Source: Bedellia somnulentella
Taxonomy: Eukaryota > Arthropoda > Insecta > Lepidoptera > Bedelliidae
Direction of reading: 5' to 3'
DNA length: 64,000 nucleotides
Assembly: GCA_963576735.1 (NCBI GenBank)
Contig: OY755182.1
Location: 3,038,001 to 3,102,000 of the forward strand
Under the pieces are notes generated by a model. It saw only the letters and a list, made by a program, of their open reading frames with translations, was not told the DNA's origin and did no database searches. Every line of letters begins with the position of its first letter. Within the stretch, counting starts at the first letter, position 1. Below are positions 21,874-32,642 of the stretch, piece by piece. The position numbers and the translations under genes are program-made.

Positions 21874-24800
21874 CTACTTACTTACTTACTTACTTATACT
21901 CACGCCCATTGTTCCCATTGGGGTAGGCAGAGACTATCGATCGCCACTTTGTACGATCCTGACAAACCTCTCTAGCTTCGTTTACATCCATCAATCTTTT
22001 CATACATGCTCTTTTATTCTTCATACTTCGGACGCCAGCCTTTTTGAGCACACTCTCAATTTGGTCCAAGTGTGTTCTCCGTGGTCGTCCTCTACTCACA
22101 TTACCTTCCACGTTGGCTCTATAGATCTCTTTCACCAATTTACTGTCATTCATCCTCTCTATGTGCCCAAACCACCTTAACATTCCTTTCTCTATCTTGC
22201 ACACTACGTCATCTTTCACACCTAAACGTTCACGAATTACACTATTTCTCACTCTGTCGCACAACCTTACATTACATATACTTCTGAGGGATCTCATTTC
22301 CACTGCATTCACTCTACTTTCATGCCTCTTTTGCCATGCCCAACATTCACTACCATACATCAGCGTAGGAACCAGTACAGCATTGTGAACTGCCATTCGC
22401 GCCTTTTCAGACAGGAACTGGCTCGACATTAGACTGTTTATGGCTCCATTTACCGCATTTCCCTTTTTTACTCTCCTTTCAATATCTTCCTCGCATTTTC
22501 CGTCCCTTGTAAACAAACTTCCCAGATATACAAACTCTTTCACTTGTTCCACTTTCTTGCCACCTATTGTAATCTCACATTCTGTCATACTTTCCTCTCT
22601 CTGGAAAACCATTGTCTTGGTTTTGTCCACATTCACTCGCATGCCCTTTCTTTCAAAAGACTTACACGCAATATTCACCATCTCTTGCAACTCATTTACC
22701 GTTGATGCAAGTAATACTTGATCGTCAGCGTATAAGAGGCATTTAATGATGAATCCTTCCATTCTCAGACCATAATCACTTTCGCGTAGTTCTTTCAAAC
22801 AGTCATCCATGAACAGATTGAAAAGCCACGGAGAAGCTACACAACCCTGACGTACACCCCTAGAGATTTCAAACCAGTCCGTGTTTTCTCCGTTTATTCT
22901 TACACATGCACTGGAACCCTCATAGAGTGACTCCAATGCACGTTTAAGTTGGCTCCCCAAACCGAACTTAGACAACACCTCCCACAAATTCTTTCTTACT
23001 ACCCTATCATACGCCTTCTCCAGATCAATGAAGGTGCAATACACTTTTTGGTTCTTTGCTAAGAATTTTTCTGTGATGCACCTTAAGGAGAAGATTTGAT
23101 CCATACATCCCATTCCCTTTCTAAACCCTGCTTGCACATCCCAGATTTTCTCATCAGTTTCTTTCATCACTCTTTCAATCAATACCTTAGCATACAATTT
23201 ACCGACAACACTAAGTAGGCTAATACCACGGTAGTTTTTTGCTACCTGGCGTGACCCTTTCCCTTTATATAGGGGCACTATCACCGCTCTGCACCAATCA
23301 TTTGGTACTTTGCCAAGTGCCCAACACTTTCGGAAAAGGAAGAACAGCCAAGAAGCCACTAACCCTTTACCAGCCCTTAGCATTTCGATATTAACTCTAT
23401 CATACCCTGCCGCTTTCCCTAATTTCATACATTTCATCGCTTTTACAATTTCTTCCATACTTATCACACTTTGACACATATCACCCAACACTTCGTTACA
23501 ATTAATATTAATATCAATTGCTGAAGTAGTGGGGTAATCCTCTTTTTCAAAGAGACCCTCGAAATAATCCTTCCATACCCTTTTTATTCTAATTCCATCA
23601 GTCATTAATTCACCTTTTTCATCCTTCATTACATTTGTACTGGTGTTTTGTGAAACTCCCCTTTCACGTCTGATATATTTCCAAAACAATTTTTGATTGT
23701 TTTGGAAATTATTGGAGAGTTTCTTTTCACTCCATTCTTTCAGATCTCGCTTTTTCTGCTCTATTTTATTCTTAACCATTCTCTTTATTCTCTTATATTC
23801 ATCTTCAAATCTCTCAACTTCATCATCATTTATACACACATTCATCCGTTTACTAGCTTTGATTGCTAGTAAATCGAGCCAAGCTTTCTTCTTTTCATTC
23901 ACTGCATCTTTCACATTTTTATCCCACCAACTAGCTGATGGTCTAATTTTCCTTTTGCTCACTCCACAAACTTCCGTCGCACATTCAACTAACGTAGATT
24001 TGAGCACACTCCATACATCTTCAATTTCCATTTCATCCGTCATTTCTACGCAACTCAGTCTTTCATCCAATTTCTTAACATATTCATCTCCTATTTTTTC
24101 ATCTTCTACTAAATTCTCTACTCTTATTCTCGAAGGTTCAGTAGTTGGCACTCTAGTCCTATGACGCCACCGTTTGAACAGACCCCTTACTCGTGACACG
24201 ACGAGGAAATGGTCTGTTCCCACGTTGACACCTCTATAGACTCTAGTGTCAACCACTTTTGATTTCAGTCTTTCATCCACAATCACAAAATCTATCATAC
24301 TTCTCTCGCTACCTCGTTGCCTTGTATACATGTGGATATCTTTGTGTTTAAACAATGTGTTAGTAACACAAAGATCCCTCTCCAAACATACTTCAATCAA
24401 TTTTTCCCCATTTTCATTCACTCTCTGATCCCCATATTTTCCTAATACTCGTTCACATCCGTTGCGTTTCACACCAACCCAACCATTAAAATCCCCTAAC
24501 ATAATTATCCTTTCATTCAAATCACACCCATTCACTACATCACCTAATAAATTCCAAAACTCTTCCCTCTGAGTTAGTGCTTTCGACATATCCGGCGCAT
24601 AGACGCATATTATGCGTAACCGGATCAAACCCACTTTCAACTTAACCCAGAGGAGCCTTGGACTCACACACTCATGCTCTGACATACATTGAACCATCCT
24701 TTCAGACATAAGAAGTCCCACTCCTTGGCAAGCTCTGATATTAGGGTCGACCCCCGACCAGATGGCAGTAATTGATCCAAGTTGCGAGACCTCTTTTCCC

Positions 24801-24945
24801 TTACACTTCGTCTCATTTACACACAGCAAATCTAAATTCTTTTCTTTCATTACCAGGCATACTTCATCTAACTTTTCTTGCATTCCTCCGCAAACATTCA
24901 TCGTACTAAAGCGGGTCTCTCCAGCCCACTTTTCGCCCAATGACC
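21874..24945 (-). mobile_element. RTE-clade LINE, nearly complete, with target-site duplication
   Basis: A 3072-bp insertion on the minus strand. AATGATGAAGGGA at 21861-21873 and 24946-24958 is an exact 13-bp target-site duplication. The 3' end is (CTTA)n on the plus strand, i.e. (TAAG)n, directly after the stop codon, so there is practically no 3' UTR. The 5' end falls just before the endonuclease domain, so it may lack a few N-terminal codons and any 5' UTR. Confidence 0.93.
21890..24940 (-). CDS. RTE LINE polyprotein: AP-like endonuclease plus reverse transcriptase
   Basis: An uninterrupted frame of 1016 codons. Residues 1-250 form an endonuclease/exonuclease/phosphatase domain: NVCGG, NETK (catalytic Glu), YAPD, GDFNGW, SMIDFVI and TDHFLV are visible. 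Residues 500-790 are reverse transcriptase: KNYRGISLLS, AGFRKGMGC, FIDLEKAYD (motif A Asp), RQGCVASPW and LLYADDQ (motif C). The C-terminal 200 residues carry MLRWFGHIERM and GRPRRTHLDQ, as in RTE/BovB-type LINEs, and no RNase H. The protein nicks the target and copies its RNA there (target-primed reverse transcription). The first codon of the open frame is TTG, not ATG, so the natural start was probably lost or lies upstream of the truncation. No stops or frameshifts, so the insertion is young. Confidence 0.93.
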   Translation of the reverse strand: MGEKWAGETRFSTMNVCGGMQEKLDEVCLVMKEKNLDLLCVNETKCKGKEVSQLGSITAIWSGVDPNIRACQGVGLLMSERMVQCMSEHECVSPRLLWVKLKVGLIRLRIICVYAPDMSKALTQREEFWNLLGDVVNGCDLNERIIMLGDFNGWVGVKRNGCERVLGKYGDQRVNENGEKLIEVCLERDLCVTNTLFKHKDIHMYTRQRGSERSMIDFVIVDERLKSKVVDTRVYRGVNVGTDHFLVVSRVRGLFKRWRHRTRVPTTEPSRIRVENLVEDEKIGDEYVKKLDERLSCVEMTDEMEIEDVWSVLKSTLVECATEVCGVSKRKIRPSASWWDKNVKDAVNEKKKAWLDLLAIKASKRMNVCINDDEVERFEDEYKRIKRMVKNKIEQKKRDLKEWSEKKLSNNFQNNQKLFWKYIRRERGVSQNTSTNVMKDEKGELMTDGIRIKRVWKDYFEGLFEKEDYPTTSAIDININCNEVLGDMCQSVISMEEIVKAMKCMKLGKAAGYDRVNIEMLRAGKGLVASWLFFLFRKCWALGKVPNDWCRAVIVPLYKGKGSRQVAKNYRGISLLSVVGKLYAKVLIERVMKETDEKIWDVQAGFRKGMGCMDQIFSLRCITEKFLAKNQKVYCTFIDLEKAYDRVVRKNLWEVLSKFGLGSQLKRALESLYEGSSACVRINGENTDWFEISRGVRQGCVASPWLFNLFMDDCLKELRESDYGLRMEGFIIKCLLYADDQVLLASTVNELQEMVNIACKSFERKGMRVNVDKTKTMVFQREESMTECEITIGGKKVEQVKEFVYLGSLFTRDGKCEEDIERRVKKGNAVNGAINSLMSSQFLSEKARMAVHNAVLVPTLMYGSECWAWQKRHESRVNAVEMRSLRSICNVRLCDRVRNSVIRERLGVKDDVVCKIEKGMLRWFGHIERMNDSKLVKEIYRANVEGNVSRGRPRRTHLDQIESVLKKAGVRSMKNKRACMKRLMDVNEAREVCQDRTKWRSIVSAYPNGNNGREYK

Positions 24946-24958
24946 AATGATGAAGGGA

Positions 24959-25532
24959 AAATTGGCTATTTCTTTCAAGAATATATTTGTAACTAAATTA
25001 TACATATTACTATTATTCAATTACTCACACCATTAATTTACGAATTAAATGTTATGAATATAACATAAAAATAAGTTATGAATACCAAATTCACATCATC
25101 TTTTAACCGAATTCAAAAAAAGAGCGAGTCAAGTCGACAGATATATATTGTTTAGATTGTAATAATCAGAGATAGATAGCACAGTGAATTTAAGAGAATT
25201 TTAAGATTTAGGTAGGTTCAACTGACGCGTGTGGAATAAATTAATTCCTAAGGTATTTATCACAGTACACCGTGTTTATTTTTGGTTGCTCTTCAAATCT
25301 GCAGTCGGTTTTCTTTTTGTTAAAAAATATTTTATTTACCTTTGTTTGCCTTTCGCTTTGATTTTGTGAAATTAGACTTGTCTCATATATCAGTAAAATT
25401 CCACCTTTTTAAGTTTTAGCATTGCATACTGGTACTTTTAATATTTTTGATTTTACCCGCCGAAAAGCAGAGGTTATCTATTCGAAGCGATGTTTTTGGT
25501 TGATTGTAGATATGGTTTAGTTGTTATTTTAC
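24959..25532. other. Non-coding stretch, nothing recognised
   Basis: AT-rich intron sequence without shared repeats or supported exons. Confidence 0.45.
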
Positions 25533-25534
25533 TA

Positions 25535-25828
25535 AGGGCCAGTTTTTTGATCCGTGGTTAACTCAACAATTTGTTAAATATCGTAACTATTAGTTAAATA
25601 TCAGCCCTTAGGGCCAGTTTTTTGATCCGGAGTTAAAATATAACCATTTTTTACATTGACTATAGTTAAATGACTAACCAGTAGTCAAATCGTAAATCCA
25701 TTTTAGTTCGATATTTGACCATTAGTTACTCTAACCACGGGTCAAAAAATGCATTTTGCTGATATTTAACTAATAGTTACGATATTTAACAAATGGTTGA
25801 GTTAACCACGGATCAAAAAACTGGCCCT
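25535..25828. mobile_element. MITE with about 70-bp inverted repeats and a nested second MITE
   Basis: AGGGCCAGTTTTTTGATCCG at the left is mirrored exactly at the right end, and the inverted match continues for about 70 bases to ATATCAGC. TA on both sides (25533-25534, 25829-25830) suggests a TA target duplication. Inside, from about 25612, a second GGGCCAGTTTTTTGATCCG ... CGGGTCAAAAAATG pair indicates a related copy inserted into the first. No coding capacity. Confidence 0.85.
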
Positions 25829-25830
25829 TA

Positions 25831-26888
25831 GTCAAATAAATGTCAAGTGACATCAACGTGACTAGTATATAAGTACATCTACCACCCCATTGGGAATATA
25901 TGGGACGAACGATTGAGTTTGACTTGGTTGTAGTCAGGGCACCAAAGTTAGTGGGAAAATAAATGTAATAAATCCTATCCGCATGTTTCGACATTTGATA
26001 CTAAATAACTTAAAAACTCATATAATTTTTATTTCTACCGAGTAATTTAAAATAGTATTGTTGAATTAAAGTTGCATTTTTGTAAGTCTACAAAGATAGG
26101 CCGGGAGCCGGGGTCAGAAATGTTGTAAGCACGTCGCTGCCGTATTTTGTCCATTGTTCCTAAGCACGGAGCCAAAGCGAGGAAAGGTTTTAGAATTGTA
26201 ACAATGACTCTGCTAAGTCTAAAGTCGTTAATTCTGGTATATTTTAACTTTCAACTGTGCTGTGTGGTTTGGAAATGCACTACTCTGTTTTCTTTTGTGA
26301 GTGGCAAACTCTCATCTCTATTACTATGTTTGCAAATGGCTGACTCATGTTTGATTAATGAGCTATAAGCAGAAAATTCAGACAAATTAGATATGTCTTT
26401 TGAAAATAAGTAATCGCAATTGAAGTGATTTATTTTCCTGCCATTTTTGATATAAAGGTTAAGGAGTGTTTCATGTATGACAACCAAATCCATATTACTT
26501 ACCGTAAATTTATGTTTTTATAAATTAAGTTTTTAACTCAACTGAAATTTTATGCTCTACTTTCTTATTACGTACGTAAAAAAATTAAGGCATTGATATC
26601 AGGGATTACAATGTTGTAATTCAAAATTTTAATTAAAAATGCAATTTAAACATAAATGAATTCTGTCATTTTTAATTTCTTTCCTTTCCGCTTTCCTGCT
26701 ATATAATCATCCTAAGCCAGACTAATCCCTTAGTAATTAGACGTCCCTGTTTCAACAAGCGAAGGATCTCGCTGCTAAGTCGGTTTGCAAATATTTTGAC
26801 ATGTCATTGTAATACTTATTTGTGTCTGTTGTTTTTGTGTTATTTAAATTCCTTTGATAAAACGGGTAAAGTTAAAAATTAAGATACA
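25831..26888. other. Non-coding stretch, nothing recognised
   Basis: A GC-richer patch at 26097-26150 (GGCCGGGAGCCGGGGTC) stands out but matches nothing else in the window. Confidence 0.4.
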
Positions 26889-27093
26889 ACGGTGAGGGAA
26901 AACATCGTGAGGAAACTCACATGGCTAAGTTGTACTTTGTCATGTGAAGGTATATTCGTCGAAATTGGCAATAGGCCTGCCCTACACGTGAAGAATACAC
27001 TGTTACAGCAAAACGTGGGTATTCCGAACACCAGGTGTCCAGTAGTACCTTTGCTAACCATTTTGGGGATATACGGCGTGAACGTTTGAGTTT
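26889..27093 (+). mobile_element. SINE-B, 5'-truncated
   Basis: From AACGGTGAGGGAAAACATCG to GGATATACGGCGTGAACG. The tRNA-like head is absent and there are small deletions. Confidence 0.82.
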
Positions 27094-27379
27094 TAAGTTT
27101 CACTACTTCATTATAAAGATAGTTTAGTCATGAACGACGAAAATTTAAGCAAACATATAAATTGATAGTTTCTACAACAATTATTATTCAAACCTAACAG
27201 CGTATTGAATCATGTTATTAATCTACTAACAATCGTTGGCTATCCTCGCCTCCAAAATTGAGGTTTTGACTATAAAATAATACTTCAATAAATCGCTAAC
27301 ATCAATACTACTTAAATACAAACATCTTAATCGTATCTAAAATTTATGAACGTTGGCTCAGATTAGTCGTGCAAGCGTA

Positions 27380-27645
27380 AAGGAGGGGAGTTTAATGTAA
27401 CTTTTGGGCAATGTGACTGAAGACCCGTCTTAAGTGTCCCAAAAGCTAATACCAATTATAGGCGTAACTCATTTCTATTACGTGCATGTACTAAATTTAA
27501 TAAAATAAAATAAATAAAATAAAATAAAACGCAACACAAACCATCCAATATTTTACAATATTTTGCGCAATTAACCTTTAATTCTGGCCGAGGAATTTCT
27601 AATTCAGAAGCTCTGGCAACCCCTTTTTTGGATTTACGAGGTGAC
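27380..27645 (+). mobile_element. SINE-A relic interrupted by low-complexity sequence, ending next to an exon
   Basis: Pieces at 27380-27440 (TTTTGGGCAATGTGACTGAAG) and 27580-27645 (GGCCGAGGAATTTCTAATTC, CTCTGGCAACCCC, TTTACGAGGTGACTATATT) match the middle and end of SINE-A. Between them is an (AAAAT)n run near 27500. The terminal part lies within 30 bases of the splice acceptor at 27673. Confidence 0.65.
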
Positions 27646-27673
27646 TATATTCATATATATCTTTTGTTTTCAG

Positions 27674-27881
27674 GTCGGCTGGCTCCGAGCTGAAGACCAA
27701 ACGGTGCTTACAATGCACGACAGGGCCGTACTCGGCGCGCGCTACTCAGTGAACCTGGACGCGCCCAGCACCTGGCAGCTCCGAATACGGCCCTTGCGCG
27801 CTGAGGACCGGGGTTGCTACATGTGCCAGATTAACACGCAACCGAATATGAAGTGGCAGATTGGCTGTATTGATGTTTTTG
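27674..27881 (+). CDS. Exon: rest of Ig domain 1, DIP/lachesin-like protein
   Basis: A 208-bp exon between acceptor TTTTGTTTTCAG and donor TTTG^GTAAGT. It opens with VGWLRAEDQTVLTMHDRAVL: the Trp is the conserved C-strand tryptophan of the Ig fold. It then reads STWQLRIRPLRAEDRGCYMC, the classic L-I--L--ED-G-Y-C motif with the F-strand cysteine that pairs with the Cys in the exon at 10137, and continues QINTQPNMKWQIGCIDVF. DRG-YMCQINT is highly characteristic of insect DIP proteins. The unusual Cys in RGCYMC and another in IGCID are extra to the canonical pair. Intron phases are 0 before and 1 after. The exon is much richer in G and C than its flanks, as expected for a conserved coding exon in an AT-rich intron. 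Confidence 0.93.
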
Positions 27882-27938
27882 GTAAGTTTCTTTATATTTT
27901 TTCTTCGATCATTTTTCTTTATATATAACGTGGGTGTT

Positions 27939-28142
27939 GGGTGTACGTAAGAGGCGACTAACGGTATTGGGGCTTTTAAGAGATTTTTGGGCGATGCGGT
28001 TGGTGACCCATCACCAATAACCTTTATTTTACCATCTTTACCCCATTCAACTTTCCAAAAGTGGCTGAGGAGTTTCTAGTTCCTTAGCTCTGGCTACCCC
28101 TTCTAGGGATTTACAGCCGTGAGTATATGTTTGTATGTATGT
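27939..28142 (+). mobile_element. SINE-A, 5'-truncated
   Basis: Starts at GTGTACGTAAGAGGCGAC and runs to CCGTGAGTATATGTTTGTATG. It starts about 57 bases after the exon donor site. Confidence 0.88.
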
Positions 28143-28467
28143 ATCATATATACCAAAGATACACTACAGAGCAAGAAAAACGGCCCGGCCAAACAGTGCT
28201 TTTTTTTATATGGTAAGCACTGTTTCACTGATAGTCGCGTGTTAGATCTTGCAATAAATAATAGGTCGTATGAAAATGCGGTAAGGTCGATAATTGTAGA
28301 AAAATAAATATTTAATTGTCAAACAGTCTTGTCATTCGCGCGGTACACTTTTGTGCGTTGAATTTGTATAGAGTGCGGAATTTTTGGTATATATGATCGA
28401 AGTATTTTTATATTGATTTGATATTTGATTTGATATTTGATATTGTTTTAACACACATAGTTTTCTT

Positions 28468-28513
28468 TTGTCTGCCAACCCTTCGGGGATAAATGGCGTT
28501 AACGTTTGGGTCT
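28468..28513 (+). mobile_element. SINE-B 3' end fragment
   Basis: CTGCCAACCCTTCGGGGATAAATGGCGTTAACG: only the terminal hairpin and GGCGT-AACG core remain. Confidence 0.7.
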
Positions 28514-28803
28514 TGAAGTTATATAATTCTGTAATCATAGATGTAAAATAAGATCTTTATAGAATATGAAGACCTGATTCAAAAATAGATCGTATAACAG
28601 ACAAAAAAAAAATACGATTGTAATACGTATTTCATTTTTTAACAGCATAGCTTCAGACCCCTTAAGGTAAAAATAGTTCTATTATAAGCCTCCTTTACTC
28701 TCTAGTAAGCCCTTGAAAATAGTGAAAAAAAAGTTGCAGGTTATGGAATGGATGGCAGTCTGCATCTACACACTTCATATTATGATAATGTTTACTAAAA
28801 AGA

Positions 28804-29046
28804 TACATACATATACTCACGGCTATAAATCCTTAGAAGGGGTAGCCAGAACTAAGGAGTTATAAATTCTCAGCCACTTTTGGAAGTTGAGTGGGGAAAA
28901 GATCGTAAAATAAAGGTATTAGGTGATGGGTCTCCAACCGCATCGCCCAAAAATCCATTTAAAAGCCCCAATAGCCTTAGTCGCCTCTTATGTACGCCCA
29001 TGGAAAGAAACGGGGTAGTGCTATTCTAAGCCGACACTACACAGCA
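28804..29046 (-). mobile_element. SINE-A copy
   Basis: Tail ATACATACATATACTCACGGC at left, head CTGTGTAGTGTCGGC at right on the minus strand. Nearly full length. Confidence 0.88.
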
Positions 29047-29124
29047 AATAGAAAAAGATAGCAAATTTATATGTAATAACTATGTCTTAAAATTGATTTA
29101 TAATTTTGTTTATTTTAATTACCG

Positions 29125-29350
29125 TTAGTTCCGGCTTAAAATGACACTACCCACGGGTGTCGTAAGAGGTGACTAAGGGTATGGGCCTTTTTGAGTGGTT
29201 TTTGGGTGATGCAGTTGGAGGCCCATCACCAACGATACTTTATTTCTACCATCTTGTCTTCTATCAACTTCCAAATGTGACTGAGGAGTTTCTAGCTTTG
29301 TGGCTCTGGCTACCCCTTTTTCAGATTCACGGTTGTGGGTATTTGTATCC
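29125..29350 (+). mobile_element. SINE-A copy, GATACTTTATT subfamily
   Basis: CCGGCTTAAAATGACACTACCC head, GATACTTTATTTCTACC middle, and a diverged GGTTGTGGGTATTTGTAT end. Confidence 0.82.
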
Positions 29351-29570
29351 ATGAATTTATTTTGATGTGACACAAAATTTTAAACCAATGCAATAGACGA
29401 TATTGAAATGCATCATTACGGTATAACGTATGTACCGTATTTTTGCCATACCCTTACATGGCGTGACCAGTACTTTTTACTATCTAACATCTTACTAATG
29501 ACATGCAAACAGACAAATTGAATTGAATTGAGCCTTTCATGGCTTGGTTTTCAACTTAAACACGATTCTT

Positions 29571-29732
29571 CCTGTGTATTTTCGGCTTAAAATGGCACTA
29601 TCCCATTTTTCTCCTTGTACCCATCACAAACAACCTTTAAAATACAATCTTTTCCCCACTGTACTTTCAAAAGTCTGGCTACCCGTTCCAGAAATTTACA
29701 GCATTAAGTTTGTGTATGTATGTGTATGTATA
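29571..29732 (+). mobile_element. SINE-A copy with a central deletion
   Basis: TGTGTATTTTCGGCTTAAAATGG head joins directly to CCCATCACAAACAACC. The terminus GTATGTATGTGTATG is kept. Confidence 0.78.
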
Positions 29733-29790
29733 ATGAGTAAATCTATGTCAAAGAGTCCAAGTAAAACTTAGAAGACAAAACTAGAATAAT

Positions 29791-30039
29791 ATACATACAT
29801 ACATATACTCACGGCTATTAATCCCTTCACGGGGTAGCCAGAGCTTTGGAATGAGAAATTCCTCAGCCACTTTTGGAAGTTGATTAGGGAAAAGATGGTA
29901 ATAATAAATGTTTTTGGTGACAGGTCTCCAACCACATCGCCCAAAAATCACTTAAAAAGCCCTATACCCTTAGTCGCCTCTTACGATCACCCACGGGTAG
30001 AAATGGGGTAGTGTTATTCTAAGCCGACACTACACAGCA
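29791..30039 (-). mobile_element. SINE-A copy, GTGATCG subfamily
   Basis: Full length: (TACA)n tail at left and the GTGTAGTGTCGGC head at right. Internal CTATACCCTTAGTCGCC and GATCACCCACGGG mark the subfamily. Confidence 0.9.
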
Positions 30040-30764
30040 AACAAGAATTACTAGAAGGTAAATAAAAAATATATTGCTTACAGTTGAGTGGATTGGGTTT
30101 GATAGCTTAGTATGAAACATTGGAACTTGTACAGTAATCATGTTTTTCTTTAAATACATGCCTTCTCCATATTGTTTATGAAAAGAAGAAAAAAAAAGAC
30201 AGAACTAAAAATAATTCATATAAGCTCGTCGCTACAAACATTAAGAATTAACCGACTTTGTCTTAGAAATTTTGGGCAATATTTTCCTAAGCTTCACGTG
30301 AGTTATTAAATAAAAATATCAACATCATTTATTCTAAATAATAATCGTAAATAATATCAAACTATCATCTATTAAGTTTAGGTATCTCATTTTTTACTCA
30401 AACTGAATGACAATTGACAAAAATAGGGAAAAAATCTATTTTCTTTTTATAAGACCAGCTTAGTAGGGTCGGATACGTTGGAAATTGCTACAATATTTTA
30501 CGACATCCAACCTCCTTGGTGTGATGTAAATTGATGTGTCATTCAACCTCTTTTCGTCCGCCTCTATAAACATTTTATTTTAAGCCGTCAATATGTCATC
30601 CCGGGAAGATTTTTGTAGGAAATGACGTATAAATTTTGTTTTTTACATTATTTATTCGTCGAAATATATATACAACACTAGACTTGACTAGATAAATAAA
30701 GTGTTAAGGCTAACACAATACTTTATATAAATCATTGGCGCTTTTCACGTTTAGTACGTAGTAC
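30040..30764. other. Non-coding stretch, nothing recognised
   Basis: AT-rich, no supported exon or shared repeat. Confidence 0.45.
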
Positions 30765-30850
30765 ATATGTACATATACTCACGCCGTTAGTTCCTATTGA
30801 AGTAGGCAGCGACTATCGATCGCCACTTTGTAAGATCCTGGCAAACCTCT
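30765..30850 (-). pseudogene. RTE LINE 3' end fragment
   Basis: CATATACTCACGCCGTTAG, then GACTATCGATCGCCACTTTG: the terminal 80 bases of the RTE with (TATG) tail. Confidence 0.82.
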
Positions 30851-31245
30851 CTTCTGGCAAACCTTCGTTCACGGATGTGGATTGAAGGTTTGATGGATAT
30901 CAATCATACGTATTGTTTCTAGAATTTGAAAATGAATATTACATATTTTGATGAAGATAAGAAGGAGCTTTTCCACATAAGTATTAAAATGTTTTGCTCC
31001 AATTCGAAAGAGTAAACGATTTGAATTTTTTCGCAATGAAATCCCAAATCAATAGCTTTTCAATTATCAGCACATTCTTTGTTCATTATTCATTAAATTA
31101 TTCAAAGCCCCAAGGCTTCTCAATTTCGATTTCAGTTCTAGTTTGTTTATTTTGAATTAGCTTACGATTCTATTAAGGAAATTTATAAACAAAGTATCTT
31201 TAAATTTGTCGGAAAATTGTTTTCTTCAATTTAGGTCAAACAACT

Positions 31246-31352
31246 TGTGTTGTTTTAAACAACATCAAATTACTTGTATTTGCCTTTTAGCTATTAAATG
31301 TGGGCAGTTATTGCTAATAAGTTGAATATACTTTTGAGGTTTTGAGATTTGC
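31246..31352 (+). repeat. 107-bp dispersed repeat, uninterrupted copy
   Basis: From GTGTTGTTTTAAACAACATC to GAGGTTTTGAGATTT it is nearly identical to 32624-32642 plus 32833-32932, where the same sequence is split by a palindromic tRNA element. It therefore shows what the site looked like without that insertion. Confidence 0.85.
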
Positions 31353-31563
31353 GAAGTTACATCAGTTTTAGTAAGAACTTTACATTCTGAAATGAAACTT
31401 TACAGTCTGAATTTATTGAAAAATCTTATCTATGAAATTAATTATTTTTTTAAGGTGAAGGATCGTATATTTAATGATAAGAAGCCTTATTTCTGAGAAA
31501 TCAGCAACTTAAACCGCTTACGTACGATGACTACAGATTTAAACGGTCTAGTGCCAATGATAC

Positions 31564-31968
31564 ATACATACATACATACATATTCTCACGCCGTTAGTTC
31601 CCATTGGGGTAGGCAGAGACTATCGATCGCCACTTTGTACGATCCTGGCAAACCTCTCTAGCTTCATTCACATCCATCAATCTTTTCATACATGCTCTTT
31701 TATTCTTCGTACTTCGGACACCTGCCTTTTTGAGCACATTTTCTATTTGATCTAAATGTGTCCTCCGAGGTCGTCCTCTACTAACATTACCTTCCACATT
31801 GGCTCTATATATCTCTTTCACCACTTTACTGTCATCCATCCTCTCTATGTGCCCAAACCATCTCAACATTCCTTTTTCTATCTTTCTTACAATATCATCT
31901 TTTACACCACACCTTTCACGAATCACATCATTCCTCACACGATCACATAACCTTACATTACATTACAT
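31564..31968 (-). pseudogene. 5'-truncated RTE LINE with target-site duplication, 3' coding end open
   Basis: A 405-bp insertion bounded by TAGTGCCAATGATAC at 31549-31563 and 31969-31983 (15 bp, exact). The minus strand has 114 open codons from RNDVIRERCGVKDDIV through MLRWFGHIERMDD, GRPRRTHLDQ and EAREVCQDR to SAYPNGN. It belongs to the (TATG)-tailed RTE subfamily. Next to the 5' end lie three ACATT units, possibly untemplated. Confidence 0.92.
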
Positions 31969-32069
31969 TAGTGCCAATGATACGCAAATATATAACAAAA
32001 CATTTAGTTTTCTGTAAGTTTCATAATTTTTGATTTGCTTGTTTCCTTCTAAGCTCATAGCACAACGCA

Positions 32070-32197
32070 AACATACATATACTTAAGCCATTAATTGCCA
32101 TTGGGGTAGGCAAAGACTATCGATCACCACTTTGTATGATCCTAAAAACCTGTCTTCGTTTACATCCGTCAATCTTCTCATACACGCTCCTTTGTTT
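32070..32197 (-). pseudogene. RTE LINE 3' end fragment, decayed
   Basis: ATACTTAAGCCATTAATTGCC, GGGGTAGGCAAAGACTATCG and CTCATACACGCTCCTTT match the RTE terminus with deletions. Confidence 0.78.
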
Positions 32198-32642
32198 AAC
32201 GCAGTATAACGATGTGTATTTGTGTAATATATCTAAAAAAAGTGCTTCTCAATTTAATTCGAACAAATTAACTGTGACTAGTGTTTAAATGCCAAGTGAA
32301 AACAGCTAAAACACGATAGTTGTTTCAGCCACATAAATTATTTATTAAAATAAGAAAATAGGTCAACTTGAACGGGGCCACTGACCTACCTGTGAGCTTT
32401 TAGCGTTCCGCTGTTCTTTATAACACTAAATGTTTCGATTTCAGTTTTTTTTCGTATCGGGTTTTGTCGTGTAGTATTCGTTTCTACCCACAGATCTCGT
32501 AAGATGCGACTAAGGGTATGGGGCTTTTTAAAGTGGTTTTTGGGTGATGCGGTTCGAAAACCATTACCAATGATACTTTATTTCTACCATCGTGTCCTCT
32601 ATCAACTTCCAAATATAGCTGAATTGTGTTGTTTTAAATAAT

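Noticed and set aside
22072..24950. Plus-strand frames across the RTE LINE
   Set aside because: Antisense shadows of the 1016-codon LINE frame, rich in Ser, Leu and Phe as typical for such shadows.
26147..26368. 73-codon plus-strand frame
   Set aside because: No domain, repeat or splice context; composition like the surrounding intron.
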